A stretch of 64,000 bases of DNA from an uncultured Christensenellaceae bacterium (lineage in GTDB: Bacteria > Bacillota > Clostridia > Christensenellales > Pumilibacteraceae): the NCBI GenBank assembly GCA_910588155.1, contig CAJUPB010000007.1:7781-71780 (forward strand), given 5' to 3'. Position numbers and translations under genes: made by a program. A model generated the notes under the pieces. That model ran no database searches and was not told where the DNA came from. It worked only from the letters and a program-made list of their open reading frames with translations. Numbering within the stretch: the stretch's first letter is position 1; each line of letters starts with the position of its first letter. Below are positions 8,182 through 16,674 of the stretch, in pieces.

Positions 8182-8312
8182 AACCATATATTCGATTTGC
8201 AAATTAAAATCGGGACACTTAATCACATTCGATATAAGCAGAACAAGGATTTTTTCTTAACATAATCCGAATACAAGTCAAAAACGAGACTTGCCGACGC
8301 AGGTTTAAAAAC

Positions 8313-8341
8313 TTGAAACTTATCGGAGCTTATGATATAAT
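8313..8341 (+). promoter_or_regulatory. promoter of the TraX-like gene
   Basis: TTGAAA (8313-8318), 17-base spacer, TATAAT (8336-8341). Confidence 0.7.
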
Positions 8342-8367
8342 AAGTGCGATTCGAGGTGATTCGCAAA

Positions 8368-9150
8368 ATGGAACAAACAGAGCAAATCTATCCGAAGCAT
8401 AAGATATTCAATTCAAACATATTGAAGCTGATTGCAATAATTGCAATGACTGCGGACCATTTGGCTTGGGCGATTTGGCCGGGATATTCGGTCAACCCCG
8501 CCGCCCTGACAATGCATATCATAGGACGGCTGACTTGTCCGATTATGTGTTATTTTATTGCGGAAGGATATAGGCACACAAAAAATTTGAAAAAGTATAT
8601 CGGCAGAATGTTTCTTTTTGCCGTCATATCGCATTTCCCTTACGTCTTTTGTTCATTCAATTACATAGACCCTCTGTCGTTTATTCCTTTTGCCCACGGC
8701 TCCCCTTTCAATCAAACGGGCGTACTCTGGGCGTTTGCCTGGGGACTTGTTTTGATTAGAGTACACGACTCGAAACTTAACGTCTTGATAAAAACATTGT
8801 TGACTTTCCTCATTCTCGCCGTATCATTCCCCGCCGATTGGAGCTGTATTGCGCCTATGATTATATTGTCGTTTTGGAATAACAAGGGCAAGTTTGCAAA
8901 ACAAATGCTTTTGATGATATTTTGGGTTTTTGTTTATGCCCTTGTCTACTTCTTTGTACTGGATAAAATTTACGGCATATTGCAGCTCGGAGTCTGCCTC
9001 GCCGTTCCCGTCCTGTTGCTGTATAACGGACAGCGAGGCAGATTCCCCAAACTCGACAGATTTTTGAAATGGACGTTTTACCTCTATTATCCGCTGCATT
9101 TGACGATTATCGGATTACTGCTTTATTTCGGAATATTTCCGATTTTCTGA
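8368..9150 (+). CDS. TraX family membrane protein
   Basis: A polytopic membrane protein of about 260 residues related to TraX, named for the F-plasmid pilin N-acetyltransferase; chromosomal Firmicute homologues are common and of unknown substrate. Typical features are LKLIAIIAMTADHLAW at the start, IIGRLTCPIMCYFIAEGYRHT, and a late YPLHLTIIGLL. The start at ATG 8368 follows GAGGTG at normal spacing. It is unlikely to indicate conjugation here, since no transfer genes are adjacent. Confidence 0.82.
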   Translation: MEQTEQIYPKHKIFNSNILKLIAIIAMTADHLAWAIWPGYSVNPAALTMHIIGRLTCPIMCYFIAEGYRHTKNLKKYIGRMFLFAVISHFPYVFCSFNYIDPLSFIPFAHGSPFNQTGVLWAFAWGLVLIRVHDSKLNVLIKTLLTFLILAVSFPADWSCIAPMIILSFWNNKGKFAKQMLLMIFWVFVYALVYFFVLDKIYGILQLGVCLAVPVLLLYNGQRGRFPKLDRFLKWTFYLYYPLHLTIIGLLLYFGIFPIF

Positions 9151-9246
9151 CGCCGCAGCGCAGTTTCGCTACGGCGACTGTTTATGCCCGACGCATAATA
9201 ATTCAATGAAAGAAACAAGAAAACAGACTGCTTACACGGAGAATCA

Positions 9247-10020
9247 ATGAACGGTTTTAAAATCAACTTTCGGCTGAAAGACTTCGACAATATTATCCCC
9301 TTCGGCGAAAAGCCGAACCTTTCCCTGCACTGGTTCGGATTGACAGACGGTCTGCTGTGGATAGACGTCGGAACGCAAACACTATACGAATACAGCGATT
9401 CGGCGAAGAAATATTTCAAAAGCGACCAGCGTTATAACGAATACTATCTGTCGCGGTTTATGGAGGATTTTTTCGCAACGTTCGAACAGGTCGGAGAATC
9501 GATTCCGAAAGAACTTTACGATTGTCTCGGACGCGACGAACATCCGTTCAAAGAAAGCGACGAACTCGATTTTGACGAGTATTGCGAACTGTTCGAATGG
9601 CGCGAAGACAGAACGTTTGATTCGGCGCATCTTACGGGAGGTCCTACCATCGGCTGTTTTCGGCACGGTGAAAGCATTAAAATCGTGTGGGAAAGCGATT
9701 TTGCGCCCGACGGAAAAAACAGCATCTGGACAGCTCCGAAAGGCTGTTTCGAAACGTCGTACGACGAGTTTGTTCTGTCGGTCAAGAAATTCTGCGACGA
9801 ATTTTTCGCGGCAATGAACAGACAAGTCGAAAACGTTTCAAACGCAAAGCCGAAAGGAGTTTTTATCGACCTCGATTTGCTCGCAAAAGAAAATGCCGAG
9901 AGAAAGGCGGAGTTTTTGCGTTGCATATCATTTCTCGAAAACAATGCGTCCGTTACCGATTGGAACAAAATTTTCTCGCTTTACGCAAAATCGAATGAAA
10001 CAAAAAAGTATTCCGAATAA
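9247..10020 (+). CDS. DUF5984-like protein
   Basis: A soluble protein of 257 residues. The segment NLSLHWFGLTDGLLWIDVG matches the look of the DUF5984 family. No catalytic motif is obvious and the family role is not established. The start is ATG 9247. A terminator follows at 10048. A GC-rich hairpin without a T run lies just before it (9151-9180). Confidence 0.6.
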   Translation: MNGFKINFRLKDFDNIIPFGEKPNLSLHWFGLTDGLLWIDVGTQTLYEYSDSAKKYFKSDQRYNEYYLSRFMEDFFATFEQVGESIPKELYDCLGRDEHPFKESDELDFDEYCELFEWREDRTFDSAHLTGGPTIGCFRHGESIKIVWESDFAPDGKNSIWTAPKGCFETSYDEFVLSVKKFCDEFFAAMNRQVENVSNAKPKGVFIDLDLLAKENAERKAEFLRCISFLENNASVTDWNKIFSLYAKSNETKKYSE

Positions 10021-10047
10021 AACGACTTTTCCTACAATCGTATGTAA

Positions 10048-10078
10048 CAAAAAAAGGACGATTCTTTCGTCCTTTTTT
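10048..10078. terminator. bidirectional terminator between convergent genes
   Basis: Eleven-base stem AAAAAGGACGA / TCGTCCTTTTT (10051-10061, 10068-10078), A-rich on one side and T-rich on the other, between the convergent 9247 and 10085 genes. Confidence 0.88.
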
Positions 10079-10084
10079 ATTTGT

Positions 10085-10828
10085 TCAATCAACGTGCCGT
10101 TCTGTTTCGGTTTGCGCTTCCTTTTCGACGGAAGGCTTCTTTTCTTTTTTGGCGGGTCTTATCTGCACCTGTCTGTAAATGCTTTTACACATCTTATATC
10201 CGCAGAATTTATCCGCAAGAATGATTATATAAAAGATTATCACGCCGAAGCCCGCAACGATTACGTCCCAAATCGTATCCCACAGCGGGTCGTATCCGCC
10301 TTTGAAAAATTCTTCTACGGTCATACCCCCGACCTCGCCCATCTCGGGTATCCAATGTTGCATATCCGAACCGATTATCGCGTTTGCTATATACTCGTAG
10401 ATTTCCCAAAGCGCTGCCGTACCGAGAACGCAAAACATTATTAAGATGAAGAAGCACCACGGACTCAACTTTTCGCCCTTGCCGTACAGCAGCAGAATGA
10501 ACACTCCGAACGAACCGACGATACCGAAAGTCGTATGCAATATTTTGTCGTAGTACGGAATAAGTCCGTAGAAATTCAGCACGGACGCAAAGTTTATCGC
10601 AAACAGAGCGAACACCGCGACGGCTATATTGAAAGCCAAAGGTATCCTTATTCCGCAAAGTCTGTTCAGCACGGGAATCACAAGCGTCACAAGCGGAGAC
10701 ACAATCACCTGCAAGATACGCACAAGCTCTCTGCCGTTCATAGCAAACAGATATATGCACATTATAACCGCGCTTGCGACAAGCATTCCGAAGAACGGGA
10801 AAAAATCGGCTATTTTCTTTACTTTCAT
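10085..10828 (-). CDS. polytopic membrane protein, YjdF/DUF2238-like
   Basis: 247 residues with about six hydrophobic segments and a charged, Lys/Glu-rich cytoplasmic tail (residues about 215-247). The arrangement YDKILHTTFG, ALWEIYEY and DPLWDTIWDVIVAGFG recalls the DUF2238/YjdF membrane family, where conserved D, H and E residues face the membrane interior. Function unknown. GAGGGGAAG precedes the ATG. It starts 30 bases after the M60-like peptidase gene and probably shares its transcript. Confidence 0.65.
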   Translation of the reverse strand: MKVKKIADFFPFFGMLVASAVIMCIYLFAMNGRELVRILQVIVSPLVTLVIPVLNRLCGIRIPLAFNIAVAVFALFAINFASVLNFYGLIPYYDKILHTTFGIVGSFGVFILLLYGKGEKLSPWCFFILIMFCVLGTAALWEIYEYIANAIIGSDMQHWIPEMGEVGGMTVEEFFKGGYDPLWDTIWDVIVAGFGVIIFYIIILADKFCGYKMCKSIYRQVQIRPAKKEKKPSVEKEAQTETERHVD

Positions 10829-10858
10829 AAAACTTCCCCTCGCGTATATCTCAACGTA

Positions 10859-13800
10859 TCATTTGCGTTTGGGGTCGGTCTTATTCGTCGACGCGGGTTT
10901 TACCGTCGATTTCGCCGTCGAGGAGGATTTGGATACCGTCCCCGTCTTTCCCGCCGCAGAAGTAGTCTTTACGCCGGACGCCGCAGACGGTTTCGCGTTT
11001 GCGGTCCTTGCTCCCGTCGAACCGCTGCTTGTCACGGGCCTGGACGCAGGCGACGAGGGAGCCGGTCTCACGGTCGGCTTCTGCGGAGTTACGCGCGTGG
11101 TGTGCGACGTATCCGTCGCCGTCAGTTTTGCGGCGCTGGTCGTGGAAATTCCCGTCACTCCTGCCGCTGTCGGCTTTTCGCGTTTTTCGGCTTTCGCGGT
11201 CTTTGCTTTCGCAGTCTTTTCTTTCTTCGCCGCTCCGTCGTTTTTAAACAGGAACGTACGCACCGACGGTACGAAGTAAATCACGCAAATTACGGCGACC
11301 GCCATCGCAAACAGAAGTATGAACACGACGAGAGAGATTATGAGACCTCTTTCCAAGTAGATGTTCGGCGCGTTCACAAGCGACGAATTATATGTCGCGC
11401 CTATGAAGTCCAGATTGAACGGACTGTTCGATGTCGTTATGATTTCCACTGTATGCTCCTTATTCTCTTTTAAGTTTTCCGCATAGAATATAAGCTGTCT
11501 GCATTCCTGCTTATCGCTTTGCAACGATACGGTATCCATAGGTTTGCCGTCGAGTTTGATTTTCGCACTGCCGTATCCGACGCCTTTGTCGCTGTACAGC
11601 GCAATCGCGGACGACTTTATTTTGAACACGAGTTTGGCATTTTTCTTTTCCGCCCACATAAGTCCGCTGCGCTGACGGTCGCCGTTGCCAGCCGCCGTAG
11701 CACGCCAACCTTTCGAATAATAATACTTCGCACTGTTGGACGGATAGACCATATCTGTGTGCGATTTGATTCCCGCGTCAATCTCGCTTATCACCGTATA
11801 GTTGCCGTTGGGCGCGGACGTTTCTTTTACGACAAGTTTCAGATATCTTGCAAACGTCTGCGGAAAAGTCAATTCCGCCACACCCCTGCGGTAAGCAAGC
11901 GGGCTGTCCGCCGTTCCCTCCGCGATTTTCGTATACGTTACGTTATCGTCGGAAATCAAAAGCTCGTAACGTTTAATGCAGTAATCGCTTCTGTTCGGCG
12001 CAGTTATCTTAAAGTAGTTGAACGACTGCCGTCTTTGCGTGTCGATTACGAACACGTCGGGATTGTCGTCGGTTGCGGGCGTGGGGTTCTTGCTCCACAC
12101 CGTATGGAATATTGTTCCCGTCTGACCGTCTATGAGCCACGTCCTCTTGTCGGTTTTGAAAACGGTCTGTTCGCCCGTCTCTTCGTCGGTCATTATCTCT
12201 TCCACATATCTGCCGCCCTGAATGTCTTCCGGCGCTTCGAGGACTTCCCACTCGCCCTTGTCGGTTGTCATAGTTCCCGCTATGACGTTGTCCTTTTTGG
12301 AAACCAGAAGTTTCGGTTCGTAAACGGGGTCTTCCACGACGGACGGATTCTCCACCGTCGCCACGCGTATCTGCGAAGCCGCGATGCTCGCATATCCGGT
12401 CGCGTCGCCGAACTTGACGCCGACGCCCGCGCCGCCGTTGCCGCCCGTATTCAGGTTGACAAGCTTAAACGCATAATATCTGCCCTCTTGCAAGGTTGCC
12501 GTAAAACTGTTTTTATCGTCGTATTTGCCGATATAAGAATCGATTTCGATTTTCTGCTCCATAGTTTCGAAGTTTTCTCCGAAATACAGTTTGCCCTTGT
12601 CGTCGGCAACCATCGAAAAACCGTATTGACCGCTCGACGGAGCTTTATACCAGAATTTCGACACCTTCACTTCGTATTTGTTTTCCGCACTGCTGGTATA
12701 ATTCGCAACGCCCGCCGCCTGTTCCGTCACGACGGTCAACGGGGTTTTTTCCGCAAGCAGCGCTTCTTCCGCATTCAAATCGGCAGATGCCGCTCCGCCG
12801 TAGCTTTCCACGGTCGCACCCGAAAATACAAATCTCAAATATACGGTGAGGCGGTGGCAGATACCGTCGGAAAGGCGGACGTCGAAGGTAAAGCTGTCAT
12901 AGCCGCCCGTATATTTTTTGTTAAACGAATATCTGTATTTTCCGTCGCCCTCGTCGGTGAGAGTCCCGTGCTCGGGCTGTTCGAAGCCGAGTATTTCAAA
13001 GCTCTCCGCCGTCGTAATCGTCGTGCTTTTCAAATCGAAAACTTTGTCTATGCCGTATCCTATACGGTAATCGCCGCCGGTTTTCACTCCGTCGATACCG
13101 CCCGCGTAGACATTGGATACGGGATAGTACTTCGGCAGTGCGTCCATTTCGGCAATCTGTTCCGCGCTGTACATCGCGGCGGTGGTATTGCCTTTGAAAA
13201 TGCCGTCTACATAAGGACGGAAGTCCATTTTGTAAACCGTGGACAGGCGGTAAATGAAATCGGAACGCTTATTGCCCACAGCCTGATTGTTTACGACGGG
13301 GTTGAACGACGGATTGTCTTTATACGTGCGCATAAATTCGTAGAACTTATCCACGCCGAAAGAATGCATAATATTCACGTATATATTGAGAGCGTCGAAA
13401 TAATCGAGATTGTTGAAATCCGCGTGGGTTTTATTCATTATGTTTTTCAGGCGCACCATTGCCGAATACGGATGTCCGACATCGCCGTGTTCCGCGCTTA
13501 TAACGCCGTCTTCGTTACGCCAGGTACCCAAATCGCAGAATTTGAGATATGCAAGACAAGTCAGCGCGTTATTGCGAACCTCGCCCTCCTGACTTCCTCC
13601 CATACCCCAAATCGAGCCGTAAGCTCCTCCGTGGTTGTGCCCTATTTCGTGCAGTATGCCCCAACTGCCGTAGTTCAGCATATGTCTGTAATTTGTCGCC
13701 GCATTGTACCAATCCGTGGGACAGGCGTATACATATCCGCCGAGAGCGACCGCCGCGCCAGCGGGAACGTGCTGGTCGAACTGCACCTTATTCGGTCTGT

Positions 13801-15184
13801 TGTACGTTCCGCCCGTGAACGATTCGTTTACGGCAAAGAACGAATGCCAGAGATAGGCAAGTTTTTCCACTTCGTCGGCAGGCGTGTTATTACGCATATA
13901 GGACGCTTTTCCGATTAACTGTCCGTTTTCCGTATCTATAACCGAGTATACGCCGGGAGCGGTCTCTTCGCTTATGAGATACTTCTCGTAATACTCGGGC
14001 GTAGTGACGCCGAGAATATAGTGCGGAGTTTCCACGGCGCCGCGTATCGTCGTCGTGACGGGAGAATAGCAATTTCTCGGATTTATGTGCATTATTCCGC
14101 CGAATGCCGTGCCTATCGTATACGTGCGGTTTTCGCTGAACACGAATTCCGCCGTTATCCACGGCGCGCGGTTGTTCTGCCTGTTCCACTGCGACTGAAT
14201 GAATTGATGCACGCTGCCCGCGTTATAAAAGTCGAAGAAGTGCCCGCCTGCGACAAGCGTGTCTGCATTGCCGAAAAACGCCCCGCTGCCCGAAGAGGGA
14301 TTTGTCACGCCCATAGAACGCAACGCCGCCAAAGACGCACTGTCCATAGCGTTGCCGCGCCAAGCCAACGAGTTGTTCATTCCTATGAATATGCTTATCG
14401 ATTCGCCTTTGCCGAGTCCTTCGACCTTCACCGTGACTGCTTCTCCCGCGGGAAGATACAACCCCGTAGCGTGGGAAGAGCGGTACAGCGTGTCGAGCGT
14501 TATGACCTTTTCGACGGCGTTGTTCGTACCCTTGACTTCGCCGTACTGCAAATCCGCCGCAGGGTGTTTTTTGAGCCACTCCTGCGTCAGCGTGCCGTTT
14601 GCGCTGCGTCTCTGCTCTTCGAGTGCCAAATTATAGCCCTGCGAAAGCAGCATATACTTATAATAATAGTAATACTTTGTACGCGCCGCGGCTTTTTCTT
14701 TCTCGCTTGCGCCGGCGCCTATGTTAAACATATCGTATGCTTGGTCCGCATACGCATTTTCAAACGCAGTCGCGCTTCCGTCGCCGCCGCCGGCACCGCC
14801 GGGATACGGATATTTGACGAAATTTATCGTTGCCGTATTGTTTCCCGTCACCCTGCCGAACACGGCTTTCGTGCCAGACGTCGATGCGGCATTTTCGTCG
14901 TATACGAGAGAATAATCGTCCGTCAAAAGCTGTGTCGTCGGGCGCGCGATATTGCGTTCCGTCACGTACATAGTGTCGGCGCGCAGAGTTGCCCGAACGT
15001 CTTGAAGCCGGTCTGCGTCATACTGTTCCAATGCAAATCTGTCCGCCACGTCGAGCGTAAGTTCGGACGGTGCGAAAAGCGTGTAACCGTCTTTGCAGCC
15101 TGTCATAAAAAGCAACAGCAACGCCGCAACCAAACACAGCGTCGTCTGAAAAATTCGTACGGTTTTTCTTTTCTTGTCGGTCAT
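10859..15184 (-). CDS. large M60-like (enhancin-type) metallopeptidase lipoprotein
   Basis: 1441 residues. The N-terminus has a signal peptide with a lipobox-like MTGC (Cys30). The zinc site HEIGH is at residues 512-516, followed by HGG and E533/E535, as in M60/enhancin-like peptidases, which cleave mucin-type glycoproteins. C-terminal to it are a PA14-like beta module (about 835-945), a discoidin-like module (about 1045-1135, with YFKITAPNRSDY and ARYLKLVV) and a further carbohydrate-binding-like module (about 1150-1265). A transmembrane helix lies at about 1281-1304, then a Lys/Ala/Ser/Thr-rich tail of about 135 residues. The domain calls beyond HEIGH are by appearance. It has its own promoter and an AGGAG site. 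Confidence 0.85.
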   Translation of the reverse strand: MTDKKRKTVRIFQTTLCLVAALLLLFMTGCKDGYTLFAPSELTLDVADRFALEQYDADRLQDVRATLRADTMYVTERNIARPTTQLLTDDYSLVYDENAASTSGTKAVFGRVTGNNTATINFVKYPYPGGAGGGDGSATAFENAYADQAYDMFNIGAGASEKEKAAARTKYYYYYKYMLLSQGYNLALEEQRRSANGTLTQEWLKKHPAADLQYGEVKGTNNAVEKVITLDTLYRSSHATGLYLPAGEAVTVKVEGLGKGESISIFIGMNNSLAWRGNAMDSASLAALRSMGVTNPSSGSGAFFGNADTLVAGGHFFDFYNAGSVHQFIQSQWNRQNNRAPWITAEFVFSENRTYTIGTAFGGIMHINPRNCYSPVTTTIRGAVETPHYILGVTTPEYYEKYLISEETAPGVYSVIDTENGQLIGKASYMRNNTPADEVEKLAYLWHSFFAVNESFTGGTYNRPNKVQFDQHVPAGAAVALGGYVYACPTDWYNAATNYRHMLNYGSWGILHEIGHNHGGAYGSIWGMGGSQEGEVRNNALTCLAYLKFCDLGTWRNEDGVISAEHGDVGHPYSAMVRLKNIMNKTHADFNNLDYFDALNIYVNIMHSFGVDKFYEFMRTYKDNPSFNPVVNNQAVGNKRSDFIYRLSTVYKMDFRPYVDGIFKGNTTAAMYSAEQIAEMDALPKYYPVSNVYAGGIDGVKTGGDYRIGYGIDKVFDLKSTTITTAESFEILGFEQPEHGTLTDEGDGKYRYSFNKKYTGGYDSFTFDVRLSDGICHRLTVYLRFVFSGATVESYGGAASADLNAEEALLAEKTPLTVVTEQAAGVANYTSSAENKYEVKVSKFWYKAPSSGQYGFSMVADDKGKLYFGENFETMEQKIEIDSYIGKYDDKNSFTATLQEGRYYAFKLVNLNTGGNGGAGVGVKFGDATGYASIAASQIRVATVENPSVVEDPVYEPKLLVSKKDNVIAGTMTTDKGEWEVLEAPEDIQGGRYVEEIMTDEETGEQTVFKTDKRTWLIDGQTGTIFHTVWSKNPTPATDDNPDVFVIDTQRRQSFNYFKITAPNRSDYCIKRYELLISDDNVTYTKIAEGTADSPLAYRRGVAELTFPQTFARYLKLVVKETSAPNGNYTVISEIDAGIKSHTDMVYPSNSAKYYYSKGWRATAAGNGDRQRSGLMWAEKKNAKLVFKIKSSAIALYSDKGVGYGSAKIKLDGKPMDTVSLQSDKQECRQLIFYAENLKENKEHTVEIITTSNSPFNLDFIGATYNSSLVNAPNIYLERGLIISLVVFILLFAMAVAVICVIYFVPSVRTFLFKNDGAAKKEKTAKAKTAKAEKREKPTAAGVTGISTTSAAKLTATDTSHTTRVTPQKPTVRPAPSSPASRPVTSSGSTGARTANAKPSAASGVKTTSAAGKTGTVSKSSSTAKSTVKPASTNKTDPKRK

Positions 15185-15210
15185 AAAAACACTCCTATTA
15201 TAACGCCCGA

Positions 15211-15239
15211 ATTATAACATTTTATATGCGGACTGTCAA
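15211..15239 (-). promoter_or_regulatory. promoter of the M60-like peptidase gene
   Basis: Minus strand: TTGACA (15234-15239), 17-base spacer, TATAAT (15211-15216), in the 73-base gap after the LRR membrane protein gene. Confidence 0.85.
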
Positions 15240-15257
15240 GACAAAATGCAACTTGTT

Positions 15258-16655
15258 TCAAAAATCGCCCCTGTCTACAAGCCGCCTTATTCTGTCGGAA
15301 AATTCTTTCGGAGAAGTCAGTTCTTCTATCCTGTACGTCTCCCCGCCGTCCAAGCTCAAAACGACCGCTCTCTTTTTCTTGCTCTTATGTTCCACCGAGG
15401 AATTTTTGATGTCCGCAAGTTTCACGACTGCCAGCGAGCCGCCCGATTTATGCCAAACGTTTCTGTCCGTCACCGCCGCCTGCGCCCCCGAAATACGGCT
15501 TATTGCCGCTTTTGTCATTCCGATATAGATATACACGGGCAGCAAGTGCACCGCAAAAAACAGCAGTATAAGCAGCATTGCGGGATTTTTTCCGCTGATT
15601 GCCGCAATTATTATGCCAATCGCCGCGCCGAAATCTATGACTGCCCAAATCAACGCAAACACGAAAAACGGAGTGAACACGGCTTTCATTATCGCCTTTT
15701 TTCTGTCCGTCTTATCCATAATATACACGCGCTCCGCTTTCGGAATCAATTCCGAAAGTTCGGCTTTTTCGGAAACGGAACGCCGCTCCACAGGCAAATA
15801 CACGTTTGTCTGTTTCGTACGTTTTCCGACTGTTTTTTGTTTCGAGTCCGAATCTGCGGCTTCTTCTTCGTCTTCTTTCGAGACGATACGCATAGACGCC
15901 GCCAATTCGCGCATATCGCCGAGAGTCGTGCCGTCGGATTTGTAAGAATCGCCGTCGGCTTCGAACATCTCGTCCACGGTCTGCAAATCCTCTTCCGACA
16001 TTTCGAAGGCTTTCGGATTGTACCCGCGTATTTTTTCCGCGATTTCGGGCGGAAGTTTGTCGCAACCGAAAAACGCCGAATCGCCGATTGCGTCCAGATT
16101 TTGCGGAAGGTTTATATCCGCCAAACCGACACAGCCGTAAAAAGCTTTATACCCTATATTTTGCAGACTTTCGGGCAAGCGCACGCTTTTGAGTTCTTTA
16201 CAGTAATGGCACAATCCGTCCAGATTGACCACGCCCTCGGGAATGACAAGCCGCGTTATCGAACAGTTGTCGAACATTTCGGTAAGTTCCGGCATTGTGC
16301 CGTCGAAGGAAAAATCCGCAAGATTTTCGCAATACGCAAAAGCGCCGATTCCTACACTTTCTACCGATGCGGGAATCTGTATCTCCCTCAACGAATCGCA
16401 GAAAGAAAACGCGCCGTCGCCGATTTCTTTCAGCGTTTCCGGAAACACGACGGTTTTCAATTCCTTGCAGTTGTGGAAAGCCTCTTCGGCTATACTCGCA
16501 AGACCGTACGGAAAGCGCACGCCTCTTATCGGCTTGTTGTCGAAAGCTTTTTCGGCTATTTCCGTAATGCCGTCGGGAATGACGGGAAACGGTTCGGAAC
16601 CGAGATATTTTTCCAATGTCGTGCCGTCGATTTGAAATTCTTTCTTTCTGCCCAA
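15258..16655 (-). CDS. LRR_5 (BspA-type) protein with C-terminal membrane domain
   Basis: 465 residues in two parts. Residues about 20-200 are leucine-rich repeats of the BspA/LRR_5 type (units such as LKEIGDGAFSFCDSLREIQIP). After an acidic linker and a positively charged stretch come two transmembrane helices (about 345-400) and a C-terminal region of about 75 residues ending in a PH-like pattern (VVLSLDGGETYRIEEL). There is no N-terminal signal, so the LRR part is probably cytoplasmic, unlike classical surface BspA proteins. The start is TTG 16655, supported by GGGAG at good spacing. It begins 20 bases after the UGM fusion gene. Confidence 0.75.
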   Translation of the reverse strand: MGRKKEFQIDGTTLEKYLGSEPFPVIPDGITEIAEKAFDNKPIRGVRFPYGLASIAEEAFHNCKELKTVVFPETLKEIGDGAFSFCDSLREIQIPASVESVGIGAFAYCENLADFSFDGTMPELTEMFDNCSITRLVIPEGVVNLDGLCHYCKELKSVRLPESLQNIGYKAFYGCVGLADINLPQNLDAIGDSAFFGCDKLPPEIAEKIRGYNPKAFEMSEEDLQTVDEMFEADGDSYKSDGTTLGDMRELAASMRIVSKEDEEEAADSDSKQKTVGKRTKQTNVYLPVERRSVSEKAELSELIPKAERVYIMDKTDRKKAIMKAVFTPFFVFALIWAVIDFGAAIGIIIAAISGKNPAMLLILLFFAVHLLPVYIYIGMTKAAISRISGAQAAVTDRNVWHKSGGSLAVVKLADIKNSSVEHKSKKKRAVVLSLDGGETYRIEELTSPKEFSDRIRRLVDRGDF

Positions 16656-16674
16656 GGTTTATTCTCCCGTCAAT

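Noticed and set aside
8368..9150. Conjugation function inferred from the TraX match
   Set aside because: No transfer genes nearby; chromosomal TraX-like proteins are common in Firmicutes.
11519..13918. 799-residue plus-strand open frame
   Set aside because: It mirrors the M60-like peptidase gene on the opposite strand. Composition is Arg/Val/Phe-rich with no recognisable domain, as expected of a codon-bias shadow.
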